From Nocardioides_C sp963700955 (lineage in GTDB: Bacteria > Actinomycetota > Actinomycetes > Propionibacteriales > Nocardioidaceae), in assembly GCA_963700955.1 (NCBI GenBank), contig CAVOZH010000004.1:558001-622000 (forward strand): a stretch of DNA of 64,000 nt. The letters are read 5' to 3'. Below are positions 42,758-51,389 of this stretch, piece by piece (within the stretch, counting starts at the first letter, position 1; the number at the start of each line of letters is the position of its first letter). The notes under the pieces were generated by a model. It searched no databases, was not told the DNA's origin, and saw only the letters and a program-made list of their open reading frames with translations. Both the position numbers and the translations under genes were made by a program.

Positions 42758-44131
42758 ATGTCGATGACACGAACCCCACGAGACGGAGGCGCGCCGAGCA
42801 GGCACGGCGTCCCGTCCACGGACAAGCAGGACCCGATCGGCTTCGCGGTGTCCATGCTCAACCGCCTCGCCCAGACCAGCGTGCTCGACCGGCTCGGGCT
42901 GCGGAAGCAGACCGAGCGTGTGGTGTTCGAGACGACCCGGGTGGGCTTCCGCACCGCTGGCACGGTCAGCCGCTCGTTCAGCCGGAAGGGCAGGCCGGGC
43001 GCCAAGCCGGTCCGTGTGCCCAGCGCCGCGACGAAGGGGCTGTTCGACCTCACGCCGACGGAGGACGAGCAGATGCTCGTCGACGTGGTCGGCGAGTTCG
43101 CCACCGAGATGGTGCGTCCTGCCGCGGCCGAGGCCAACGACGCCTGCGCCGCCCCCGACGAGCTGCTGAAGTCCAGCCTCGAGATCGGTCTTCCGATCCT
43201 CGGCGTGCCCGAGGAGCTCGGCGGCATCTCGACCGAGCGGTCCGCGATGGCGGGCACGCTGGTCGCCGAGGCGTTGGCGAAGGGCGACATGGGGCTCGCC
43301 GTGGCGTGCCTGGCCCCCGGAAGCGTCGCGACAGCGCTGTCGCTGTGGGGCAGCGACGAGCAGCAGGCGACGTACCTCCCCGCGTTCACCGGCGCCGAGG
43401 TCCCCGCTGCAGCGCTCGCGCTCACCGAGCCGCGCCCGCTCTTCGACGCGATGACCCCCGAGACCACCGCAAGCCGTGACGGCGACGGCTTCGTCCTCGA
43501 CGGTGTCAAGTCGCTGGTCCCGCGCGCGGCGGACGCCGAGCTCTTCGTGGTCGGAGCCGCGCTCGATGGCAGGCCCGCGCTCTTCCTCGTCGAGTCCTCG
43601 ACCGAGGGCCTCTCGATCGAGTCCGAGCCGTCGATGGGTGTCCGGGCAGCTGGTCTCGGCCGGGTCGTCCTCAAGGACGCGAGGGTGTCCGGGATCGCCC
43701 TGCTCGGCGACGAGACCGGCGAGGCCTACGCCGAGTGCGTGCGGCTCTCGCGGCTCGCCTGGTGCGCGCTCGCGGTCGGCGCCGGTCAGGCGGTGCTCGA
43801 CTACGTGATCCCCTACGTCAACGAGCGGCAGGCGTTCGGCGAGCCGATCAGCAACCGCCAGTCGGTGGCGTTCATGGTCGCCAACATCGGGATCGAGCTG
43901 CAGTCCATGCGACTCGCGACCTACCGGGCCGCCTCCCGCGCGGCACAGGGCAAGACGTTCGACCGCGAGGTCGCCCTCGCCCGCAAGCTCTGCTCCGAGC
44001 GCGGCATGCAGATCGGCAACGACGGAGTCCAGCTGCTCGGCGGCCACGGCTTCGTCAAGGAACACCCCGTGGAGCGGTGGTACCGCGACCTGCGCGCCAT
44101 CGGAGTGATGGAAGGAGGGGTGCTGGTCTGA
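42758..44131 (+). CDS. Acyl-CoA dehydrogenase, first of a pair
   Basis: A 457-residue flavoprotein of fatty acyl-CoA oxidation. The central and C-terminal ACAD segments are present (ALTEPRPLFDAMTP in the flavin loop, RQAFGEPISNRQSVAFM, LLGGHGFVKEHPVERWYRD). The extreme C-terminus stops at VMEGGVLV, just where many family members have EGT, so it is cut short. The N-terminus carries a Lys/Arg-rich extension of about 80 residues. Leaderless ATG. It is followed after 29 bp by a second ACAD; such pairs may form heteromers. Confidence 0.9.
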   Translation: MSMTRTPRDGGAPSRHGVPSTDKQDPIGFAVSMLNRLAQTSVLDRLGLRKQTERVVFETTRVGFRTAGTVSRSFSRKGRPGAKPVRVPSAATKGLFDLTPTEDEQMLVDVVGEFATEMVRPAAAEANDACAAPDELLKSSLEIGLPILGVPEELGGISTERSAMAGTLVAEALAKGDMGLAVACLAPGSVATALSLWGSDEQQATYLPAFTGAEVPAAALALTEPRPLFDAMTPETTASRDGDGFVLDGVKSLVPRAADAELFVVGAALDGRPALFLVESSTEGLSIESEPSMGVRAAGLGRVVLKDARVSGIALLGDETGEAYAECVRLSRLAWCALAVGAGQAVLDYVIPYVNERQAFGEPISNRQSVAFMVANIGIELQSMRLATYRAASRAAQGKTFDREVALARKLCSERGMQIGNDGVQLLGGHGFVKEHPVERWYRDLRAIGVMEGGVLV

Positions 44132-44160
44132 GCCTCACGGCTCAGGACCGGACAACCACC

Positions 44161-45381
44161 ATGATCAATCTCGAGACCCCCAAGAAGTTCCGGCCGCTGA
44201 TCGGCCAGGCCCACCAGGTCGCGATGAACCTGTTGCGTCCCAACTCCCGCAAGTACGACCAGCTCGAGCACGAGTACCCCAAGGAGCTCGACATGCTCGC
44301 GGCGATGATCGACGGGCTGAGCGACTCCGGTGCCGCCAACGGCGCCGGCGCGTCCGGCGTACGCCGGGAGGAGGGCACGACGGAGGAGGCGGACGCCGGC
44401 ACCAAGAACGGGGCCAACCTCGCCTCGGTGCTCTCCATCATGGAGATGTGCTGGGGCGACGTCGGGCTGCTGCTCTCCATGCCCCGCCAGGGCCTCGGCA
44501 ACTCCGCCATCGCGTCGGTGGCCAACGAGGAGCAGCACAAGCGCTTCGACGGCGTCTGGGCGTCCATGGCGATCACCGAGCCCGGATGCGGCTCCGACTC
44601 GGCGAGCATCCAGACCACAGCCGAGCTCGACGACGACCACTACGTCCTCAACGGCGAGAAGATCTTCGTCACCGCCGGTGACCGCTGCGACGCCGTGGTC
44701 GTCTGGGCGACCCTCGACAAGAGCCTGGGCCGGGCCGCCATCAAGTCGTTCGTGGTCCCCAAGGGCACCCCGGGCATGAACGTCGAGCGCCTGGAGCACA
44801 AGCTCGGCATTCGCTCCTCCGACACCGCCACGATCCGGTTCGAGGACTGCCGCGTGCCGAAGGAGAACCTCCTCGGCAGCCCCGAGGTCGACGTCAAGCA
44901 GGGTTTCGCGGGTGCGATGGCCACCTTCGACAACACCCGGCCCCTCGTCGCCGCGATGGCGATCGGCTGTGCCCGGGCCTCGCTCGAGCTGACCAAGGAC
45001 CTCTTGGAGAAGGCCGGTGTGGTCGTCGACTACGACCGTCCGGCTCACACCCAGCCCGCGGCGGCGGCTGCGATCCTGCAGATGGAGGCCGACCTGGAGG
45101 CCGCCTACCTGCTGACGCTGCAGGCTGCGTGGATGGCCGACAACCGGAAGCCGAACTCGCTGGAGGCGTCGATGGCGAAGGCGAAGGCGGGCCGCGTCGG
45201 CAGCGACATCACGCTGCGGTGCGTCGAGCTCGCCGGGAGCGTCGGCTACAGCGAGCACGAGCTCCTCGAGAAGTGGGCGCGCGACTCGAAGATCCTCGAC
45301 ATCTTCGAAGGCACCCAGCAGATCCAGCAGCTCATCGTCGCTCGCCGCCTGCTCGGCAAGACCTCGGCGGAGCTCAAGTAG
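44161..45381 (+). CDS. Acyl-CoA dehydrogenase, second of a pair
   Basis: A 406-residue ACAD. The FAD/substrate segments MAITEPGCGSDSASI, the catalytic-type Glu383 in FEGTQQIQ, and the N-terminal helical domain are present. A charged 20-residue insert (RREEGTTEEADAGTKN) interrupts the N-terminal domain. An earlier in-frame start at 43735 would lie inside the first ACAD, so the ATG at 44161 is chosen. It is probably cotranscribed with the first gene and shares its palindromic operator. Confidence 0.91.
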   Translation: MINLETPKKFRPLIGQAHQVAMNLLRPNSRKYDQLEHEYPKELDMLAAMIDGLSDSGAANGAGASGVRREEGTTEEADAGTKNGANLASVLSIMEMCWGDVGLLLSMPRQGLGNSAIASVANEEQHKRFDGVWASMAITEPGCGSDSASIQTTAELDDDHYVLNGEKIFVTAGDRCDAVVVWATLDKSLGRAAIKSFVVPKGTPGMNVERLEHKLGIRSSDTATIRFEDCRVPKENLLGSPEVDVKQGFAGAMATFDNTRPLVAAMAIGCARASLELTKDLLEKAGVVVDYDRPAHTQPAAAAAILQMEADLEAAYLLTLQAAWMADNRKPNSLEASMAKAKAGRVGSDITLRCVELAGSVGYSEHELLEKWARDSKILDIFEGTQQIQQLIVARRLLGKTSAELK

Positions 45382-46198
45382 CCATCGCGTCGAGCGACCA
45401 GAGAGTGTGGGGTCGCTCGAGCAGGACGCCGTCGACGGTCAGGTCGAGGCGCTCCGCGTAGAAGCAGACCCACCCACGGACGGCCTCTGCCTCAGGCAGG
45501 GGCCGTTCGTACGTCCACGCCACGTCGTGGCCGACCTGCCCGGCGGGTTCGTAGGAGAGGTAGGACGCGCGCCCCTTGTAGGCGCTCGTCGAGGTGCTCT
45601 GCGACTTGGACAGCAGAGCCAGGTGTACGTCGGGGTGCGGGATGTACCAGCGCAGAGGCAAGGACGTCTCGGCCATGATCCTGGGGTTGTGGGTCTCGGC
45701 CAGGACGACACCGTCGAAGGACACGACCACGTGCCGGGTCGAGCTGCGGATGTCGATCCTCTTGAACGGGTCGTGCGGGTGCCCGATCACGACGTCCTCC
45801 TCCTCCCGCCACGAGAACGGGGAGAAGTCGAGCACGACGTACCCGGCCAGGTCCGGATCCTGAGCCCGGAACGCGGCGCGCTCGAACGAGACGCCGCCGA
45901 CGCGCACGGTGTAGGCGGCCCCGGGCGTGGTGTGCCAGCGGAAGTGCTCGGGGCCAAGGAGCGGGGGAAGGTGCTCCGGCACGTCGTCCGCCGTGGTAGG
46001 CGGAACGAGGTGGGCGTCGAGGTCGTCTGCAGGGACGGCGTACATCGGCACGACGCGCTTCGGCTCCCAGACGAGCATCGGCTCGGAGGTGTCGACGAAC
46101 TGCCGAGGGCCGGCGTAGCCGCGGACCCGGAACGGAGCCGGCTCGATGACGAGCTCCGGCACGACGGCCATGGTGTGGGCACTCATCCGGACTGCCAC
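45374..46198 (-). CDS. DUF427 protein, two-domain type
   Basis: A 274-residue DUF427 protein with two copies of the domain: about residues 25-125 and 135-265. Visible conserved words include WEPKRVVPMY, HRVVVSF-like RHVVVSFDG and YIPHPDV. Function unknown. The GTG at 46198 is supported by GAGTAT (forward ATACTC 46206-46211) ending 7 nt upstream; an ATG at 46186 is the alternative. Convergent with the acyl-CoA dehydrogenase pair by an 8-bp overlap. Confidence 0.83.
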   Translation of the reverse strand: MAVRMSAHTMAVVPELVIEPAPFRVRGYAGPRQFVDTSEPMLVWEPKRVVPMYAVPADDLDAHLVPPTTADDVPEHLPPLLGPEHFRWHTTPGAAYTVRVGGVSFERAAFRAQDPDLAGYVVLDFSPFSWREEEDVVIGHPHDPFKRIDIRSSTRHVVVSFDGVVLAETHNPRIMAETSLPLRWYIPHPDVHLALLSKSQSTSTSAYKGRASYLSYEPAGQVGHDVAWTYERPLPEAEAVRGWVCFYAERLDLTVDGVLLERPHTLWSLDAMAT

Positions 46199-46269
46199 TC
46201 TTCGCATACTCCGCCAGCGCCGTGCACGGGTCAACAGGTGAACCCGCGAGATTCGGGCACTATCCGCCC

Positions 46270-46902
46270 ATGAAGATCTACGCCGACTCCTCGGTCCGTC
46301 GATCCGTCCAGATGCTCGGCGACCTGCTGCTCGTCGTGTGGGTGTACCTGTGGGTGCAGACCGCCCTCGTCGTCCGCGACGCGACGTTGACCCTCGGTGA
46401 GCCGGGCAGGCAGATCGCCGACGCCGGCACCGGTCTGGCCGGACAGCTGCGGGACGCCGGACGCACGGTGGGTGACCTGCCGCTCGTGGGTGGCGACGTC
46501 CGCGCGCCTTTCGACGGCGCGGGCGGCGCCGCGGAGCGGATCGCCGCGGCGGGCGACGCGCAGGTGGAGGCCGTGCACGCTCTCGCGTTCTGGCTCGGGC
46601 TGGCGATCGGCGCGATCCCGATCCTCATCGCGCTGGGGGTGTACCTCCCGCTGCGCTGGCGCTTCATCCGGGAGGCGACCGCAGGCCGTCGGTTCGTCGA
46701 CAGCACCGACGACCTGGACCTGTTCGCCCTGCGAGCGATGGCCCGCCAGCCGCTGCACCGTCTGGCTCGGATCAGCGACGACCCGGCAGGTGCCTGGCGC
46801 AGAGGGGACGCGGCAGTCGTTCGCGAGCTTGCCGCCCTCGAGCTGCGAGACAGCGGGCTCTCTGTACCGGAACTTCCGGAATCGGAGGTGGCACGCGCCT
46901 AG
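46270..46902 (+). CDS. Two-helix membrane protein of unknown function
   Basis: A 210-residue protein with transmembrane helices at about 15-35 and 105-125 and an Ala/Gly-rich segment between. The loop between them is predicted to be outside; the C-terminal cytoplasmic part (130-210) is charged. No motif recognised. The ATG follows CACTAT (46258-46263) by 6 nt. The next gene starts after 34 bp, so it may share an operon with the glycosyltransferase; a function cannot be given. Confidence 0.7.
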   Translation: MKIYADSSVRRSVQMLGDLLLVVWVYLWVQTALVVRDATLTLGEPGRQIADAGTGLAGQLRDAGRTVGDLPLVGGDVRAPFDGAGGAAERIAAAGDAQVEAVHALAFWLGLAIGAIPILIALGVYLPLRWRFIREATAGRRFVDSTDDLDLFALRAMARQPLHRLARISDDPAGAWRRGDAAVVRELAALELRDSGLSVPELPESEVARA

Positions 46903-46936
46903 TCTGGAGGAAGAACCCTGGCCGTAGGAGGTCCGG

Positions 46937-48364
46937 ATGCGTGAGGTGGAGATCCAGCCGGTCCCGCTCGAGCGACTTGCCCAGCTGCTCCCCGTCGAGC
47001 GCGTCGAGCGACTAGATGCCTATGCCGACCGGGCAAGGGCAGCCATGCACGACCGCACGATGTGGAACATCAACGCCACCAGCAAGGGGGGCGGTGTCGC
47101 CGAGATGCTCCAGGCCCTGCTGGCCTACGGACGTGGTGCCGGGGTCGACACCAGATGGCTCGTCCTGGACGGCGACTACGAGTTCTTCACGATCACGAAG
47201 CGGCTGCACAACTACCTGCACGGATCACCCGGCGACGGCGGCGTGCTCGGCCGCAAGGAGCACGCCCACTTCAGGCGCGTGCTGTCGTACAACCTGCCCA
47301 TGGCCGAGCAGGTCGTCGCCTCCGGCGACATCGTTCTCCTCCACGACCCCCAGACCGCCGGGCTCGTCGACGGGCTACGTCGGGTGGGCGCTCACGTCGT
47401 GTGGCGCTGCCACATCGGCCGCGACACTCCTGACCCGCTCGCCGACGCCGGCTGGGCCTTCCTCCGCCGCTTCATCGAGCGCGCCGACGGCTTCATCTTC
47501 TCCAGGCGGGAGTACGTCCCCGACTGGATCCCCGCCGAGAAGCTCGTGATCATCCCGCCGTCGATCGACCCCTTCAGCACCAAGAACATCGACCTCACAG
47601 CCGAGCAGGTGCAGTCATCGTTGGCACAGGCCGGGCTCATCACCAACGGCCCGAGGGAGCAGGACCTCGGGTTCACCCGTCGCGGCGGCTCCCTCGGCGA
47701 GGTCCGGGCCCACGACAACCTGGTGCACGGCCACGGGGCGATCCCCGCAGAGGCGCGGCTGGTCGTGCAGGTCAGCCGGTGGGACCGGCTCAAAGACATG
47801 ACGGGCGTGCTTCGGGGCTTCGTCGGCGCCCTGCATGCGCTGCCACACGACGCGCATCTCGCACTCGTGGGACCGGACGTCTCGGCGGTCTCCGACGACC
47901 CCGAGGGGGCCGAGGTCCTCGCGGAGTGCGTCGCCCTCTGGGAGCAGCTCCCCGACGCGGTCAGTGCACGGGTGCACCTCGTGAGTCTTCCCATGGACGA
48001 CGTGGACGAGAACGCCCACCTGGTCAACGCCCTGCAGCGTCATGCCGCAGTGGTGGTGCAGAAGAGCCTCGTCGAGGGGTTCGGGCTCACCGTCACCGAG
48101 GCGATGTGGAAGGCCCGCCCGGTGATCGCGTCGGCCATCGGCGGCATCAACGACCAGATCGAGGACGGCGTCCACGGACTCCTGCTCGAGGACCCGCAGG
48201 ACCTCGACGCCTTCGGGGCGGCCCTCGAGCGGGTGCTGGGCGACGACGCGCTCGCGGCCAAGCTCGGCGAGGCCGCCCGCGAGCGGGTCCGGGACCAGTA
48301 CATCGGCGACCGGCACCTCATCCAGTACGCCGAGCTCTTCGGCTGGCTCATCTCCGGCGGCTAG
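46937..48364 (+). CDS. GT4 glycosyltransferase, trehalose-synthase (TreT)-like
   Basis: A 475-residue GT-B enzyme. The N-terminal domain has TSKGGGVAEMLQALL, a donor-binding GGGVAE-type loop; the C-terminal domain has the retaining-GT signature EGFGLTVTE with the EX7E spacing. The closest annotated relatives are trehalose glycosyltransferring synthases that join glucose from NDP-glucose to glucose, but other acceptors are possible. A GTAGGAGG site precedes the ATG. The DUF2252 gene starts 9 bp downstream. Confidence 0.8.
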   Translation: MREVEIQPVPLERLAQLLPVERVERLDAYADRARAAMHDRTMWNINATSKGGGVAEMLQALLAYGRGAGVDTRWLVLDGDYEFFTITKRLHNYLHGSPGDGGVLGRKEHAHFRRVLSYNLPMAEQVVASGDIVLLHDPQTAGLVDGLRRVGAHVVWRCHIGRDTPDPLADAGWAFLRRFIERADGFIFSRREYVPDWIPAEKLVIIPPSIDPFSTKNIDLTAEQVQSSLAQAGLITNGPREQDLGFTRRGGSLGEVRAHDNLVHGHGAIPAEARLVVQVSRWDRLKDMTGVLRGFVGALHALPHDAHLALVGPDVSAVSDDPEGAEVLAECVALWEQLPDAVSARVHLVSLPMDDVDENAHLVNALQRHAAVVVQKSLVEGFGLTVTEAMWKARPVIASAIGGINDQIEDGVHGLLLEDPQDLDAFGAALERVLGDDALAAKLGEAARERVRDQYIGDRHLIQYAELFGWLISGG

Positions 48365-48367
48365 CAT
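48362..48367 (+). promoter_or_regulatory. -10 box of the DUF2252 gene
   Basis: TAGCAT ends 6 nt before the ATG at 48374 and overlaps the glycosyltransferase stop codon, so the gene can also be transcribed on its own. Confidence 0.55.
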
Positions 48368-48373
48368 CGGCGG

Positions 48374-49690
48374 ATGGCCGCCACCCGCACCCGCAAGAAG
48401 CGGATCATCGACATCCTCGAGGATGCTTTCGCCGACCTCATGGACGCGGACCCGCAGGCCTTCCGCGTGAAGTACCGGAAGATGGCGGCCGACCCGTTCG
48501 CGTTCTTCCGCGGCACCGCCTGCCTCTTCTACGCCGACGTCACCGGCATGCGGGATGCGTTCGCCGACGACCGGACCAGCCGGATCTGGATCCACGGTGA
48601 CCTGCATGCCGAGAACTTCGGGACCTACCTCAACAGCGACGGCCGGCTGGTCTTCGACGTCAACGACTTCGACGAGGCCTACCTCGGTCACTTCTCGTGG
48701 GACCTGAGGCGCTTCGCCGCGAGCCTGGCCCTCGTGGGCTGGCAGAAGGCGCTGCCCGAGGAGTCGGTGCGCGACCTCATCGGCAGGTACGTCCGGGCCT
48801 ATCTCTCGCAGGTCGACCACTACGTGGAGTCCGACGACGACAACGACTTCGGGCTCTACCTCGACAGCACCGAGGGCCCGGTGCTGGGGATCCTCACCCA
48901 GGCCAGGAGCCTGAGCCGCCGTGACCTGCTCGACGAGGTGACGGTGATGGACGGGGGAGTGCGGGTGTTTCGCGAAGGGGCGGGCGTGCGGAGGCTCGGG
49001 AAGCCGGAGCGCCGAAAGGTGCTGCGGGCCTTCGACGAGTACCTCGGCACCATCCCGGAGTCCAAGCGCTTCGACCGCGAGCTCTTCTACGAGGTGCGCG
49101 ACGTCGTGGGTCGCTCCGGGTTCGGGATCGGCAGCGCGGGGCTGCCGGCGTACAACGTGCTCGTCGAGGGCTACAGCCAGGCCCTCGACAACGACGTGGT
49201 GCTCTCGATGAAGCAGGCGAACGTCCCCGCGGTGAGCCGCTTCGTCGACACCGGAGAGGTCGACCGGTACTTCGACCACGAGGGGCATCGCACGGTCGTC
49301 AGCCAGCGAGCGCTCCAGGTGCACACCGACCCGCTGCTCGGTCACACCATCATCGACGGCCTCGGCTACGTCGTGGCGGAGGTGTCGCCCTACGAGGTGG
49401 ACCTCGACTGGTCCGAGATCAACGAGCCCGACGAGATCGCCGTCGTGGTGGACAGCCTGGGGCGCGCGAGCGCGAAGGTGCACTGTGCCTCTGACGAGGA
49501 CAGCGACCAGGACCTCGTGGACTTCCAGGTCGAGGAGGCCATCGCGCAGGTGCTGGAGGGGCGCCGCAAGGAGTTCACCTCCGAGGTCGTGGAGTTCGGC
49601 ATCTCCTACGCGGCGCGGGTGCGGCGTGACCACGCGCTGTTCGTCAGCGCCTTCCGCGAGGGCGAGATCGGCGGAGTCACCGCTACCTGA
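48374..49690 (+). CDS. DUF2252 (kinase-like fold) protein
   Basis: A 438-residue DUF2252 protein. WIHGDLHAENFG near residues 75-86 and VFDVNDFDE near 97-105 are the catalytic-loop and metal-binding motifs of aminoglycoside-phosphotransferase-like kinases, so it is probably a small-molecule kinase. The substrate is unknown; the glycosyltransferase next to it suggests a sugar or polysaccharide link (inference). Convergent with galK by an 8-bp overlap. Confidence 0.87.
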   Translation: MAATRTRKKRIIDILEDAFADLMDADPQAFRVKYRKMAADPFAFFRGTACLFYADVTGMRDAFADDRTSRIWIHGDLHAENFGTYLNSDGRLVFDVNDFDEAYLGHFSWDLRRFAASLALVGWQKALPEESVRDLIGRYVRAYLSQVDHYVESDDDNDFGLYLDSTEGPVLGILTQARSLSRRDLLDEVTVMDGGVRVFREGAGVRRLGKPERRKVLRAFDEYLGTIPESKRFDRELFYEVRDVVGRSGFGIGSAGLPAYNVLVEGYSQALDNDVVLSMKQANVPAVSRFVDTGEVDRYFDHEGHRTVVSQRALQVHTDPLLGHTIIDGLGYVVAEVSPYEVDLDWSEINEPDEIAVVVDSLGRASAKVHCASDEDSDQDLVDFQVEEAIAQVLEGRRKEFTSEVVEFGISYAARVRRDHALFVSAFREGEIGGVTAT

Positions 49691-50882
49691 GCCGGCGTGC
49701 TCCGGCGCTCGCGGGTGCGAGCAGGAACGCAGGCTCGGCCCACCCCTGCGACGCGAAGCCCTCGGTCACAGCCGCCGCGACCTCGTCGACGAGGGCCGAG
49801 GGCAGGAGCGTGAGCGCGGAGCCGCCGAAGCCGCCACCGGTCATCCGCGCGCCGAGAGCGCCGTGGTGGCGGCAGGTGTCCACGACCAGGTCGAGCTCGG
49901 CGCAGGACACCTCGAAGTCGTCACGCAACGAGTCGTGCGAGGCGTCGAGCAGCGGCTGGAGCGCAAGCAGGTCCCCGTGACGGAGGGCGTTCACGGCGGC
50001 GTCGACGCGGTCCATCTCGCTCAGGACGTGCCGTGCCCGTCGTCGTACCCGTGGGTCGGCCAGCTTCTCGAGGGCCTCCGGCCTGCCCTGGAGCACCCTC
50101 AGCGACTCGACGCCGAGCGACGCTGCGGCGGCCTCGCAGTCGGCTCGACGGGAGGCGTACCCGCCGTCGGTCAGCTTGTGCGACACGCGAGTGTCCACCA
50201 CGAGCAGCCCCAGGTCGTGGGCGCCCGGGTCCCACGGGACCTGTTCGATGGAGCCGTCGGCGAAGTCGAGGAGAAGCCCGTTGCCGGCCTGGGCGAGCAG
50301 GGCCACGGACTGGTCCATGCCGCCCGTCGGGGCACCGGCCATCTCGGTCTCGGCCCGGATGCAGGCGTGCACCAGCTGCCGGCGGACCTCCGCGGAGTCC
50401 TCGACGCCGACCAGCGGGATCAGGCCCACGGCCACCGAGCACTCGAGGGCGGCCGAGCTCGACAGTCCAGACCCGATCGGCACCCGGGAGTCCACGACCA
50501 CGTCGAGCCCGGGGACGTCCCACCCGTCCTCCCGGAGCGCCCACACCACACCGGCGACGTACGCCGGCCATCCCGAGACGGCTCCAGGCGCGAGCGCGTC
50601 CATCGGGATCTCATGGGTTTCGCCGACCTGCCGCGACGTCACGGAGAGGAGCCGGTCTGTGCGCGGCGCCAGGGCGGCGTACGTCGCGTGCGGGAGCGCC
50701 AGGGGGAGGCAGCGGCCGTCGTTGTAGTCGAGGTGCTCCCCGATCAGGTTCACCCGTCCGGGTGCGACCGCGACGACGGACGGCGCCGACCCGGTGTGGT
50801 CGGCGAACGACCCGGCCAGCCGCTCGCCGATGCTGTCCGGCTCTCCGGGTGACACGAACGTGGGCGTCGGCGCGGGCGACAT
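49683..50882 (-). CDS. galK: Galactokinase
   Basis: GHMP kinase phosphorylating galactose at C1. 399 residues; GRVNLIGEH (42-50) is the galactokinase signature, GSGLSSSAALE the ATP motif and GGGFGGSAL the third GHMP motif. No galT or galE is in the window. The ATG follows TAGACT (forward AGTCTA 50890-50895) by 7 nt. Divergent from the ankyrin gene, whose own box is 20 bp away. Confidence 0.93.
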   Translation of the reverse strand: MSPAPTPTFVSPGEPDSIGERLAGSFADHTGSAPSVVAVAPGRVNLIGEHLDYNDGRCLPLALPHATYAALAPRTDRLLSVTSRQVGETHEIPMDALAPGAVSGWPAYVAGVVWALREDGWDVPGLDVVVDSRVPIGSGLSSSAALECSVAVGLIPLVGVEDSAEVRRQLVHACIRAETEMAGAPTGGMDQSVALLAQAGNGLLLDFADGSIEQVPWDPGAHDLGLLVVDTRVSHKLTDGGYASRRADCEAAAASLGVESLRVLQGRPEALEKLADPRVRRRARHVLSEMDRVDAAVNALRHGDLLALQPLLDASHDSLRDDFEVSCAELDLVVDTCRHHGALGARMTGGGFGGSALTLLPSALVDEVAAAVTEGFASQGWAEPAFLLAPASAGARRLR

Positions 50883-50921
50883 GCGCGTCAGTCTAGGGAG
50901 CGGTCCTGCGAGACTCGCGGT

Positions 50922-51308
50922 ATGGCTGACGGAACCGGTGCACCCGACGAACGCCTCGTCGAGCTCGCACACCAGATGTTCGACCTCGCCCGGGCAGGGG
51001 AGACCGAGCGGCTCTCGGCGTACGTCGAGGCGGGGCTCCCGGTCGACCTGACCGACTCCGCCGGGAACACCTTGCTGATGCTGGCGGCCTACCACGGTCA
51101 CGCCGGGACGGTCTCGATGCTGGCCGCGCACGGCGCGGACGTGAACCGGCTCAACGACCGTGGCCAGAGCCCGCTTGCCGGCGCGGTGTTCAAGGGTGAG
51201 GGCGAGGTCGTGACCGCACTTCTCGAGGCGGGCGCCGACCCGGAGGCGGGGTCACCGAGCGCGAGGGAGACGGCGCGGATGTTCGGGCAGGGAGAGCTGT
51301 CCGGCTGA
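50922..51308 (+). CDS. Ankyrin-repeat protein
   Basis: A 128-residue protein made of about three ankyrin repeats, with the usual GNTLLMLAAYHGH and GADVNRLNDRGQSPL words. It has no signal peptide. Ankyrin repeats bind proteins; the partner is unknown. In Pseudomonas a similar small protein sits with catalase, but here the neighbour is galK, so no link can be drawn. A GAGACT box (50910-50915) 6 nt upstream gives a leaderless start. Confidence 0.85.
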   Translation: MADGTGAPDERLVELAHQMFDLARAGETERLSAYVEAGLPVDLTDSAGNTLLMLAAYHGHAGTVSMLAAHGADVNRLNDRGQSPLAGAVFKGEGEVVTALLEAGADPEAGSPSARETARMFGQGELSG

Positions 51309-51374
51309 CGACCAGGGGGCCTCCCCACGGTTGAGTCCCGGGGTCGCGGGACGGCTGTGGTGCGCCGGCGGGGG

Positions 51375-51380
51375 TAGACT
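51375..51380 (+). promoter_or_regulatory. -10 box of guaB1
   Basis: TAGACT lies 9 nt before the GTG at 51390; no ribosome binding site is visible. Confidence 0.45.
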
Positions 51381-51389
51381 CCCGTCCTC

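Noticed and set aside
47615..49633. 672-codon open frame opposite the glycosyltransferase and DUF2252 genes
   Set aside because: Shadow composition and no conserved words.
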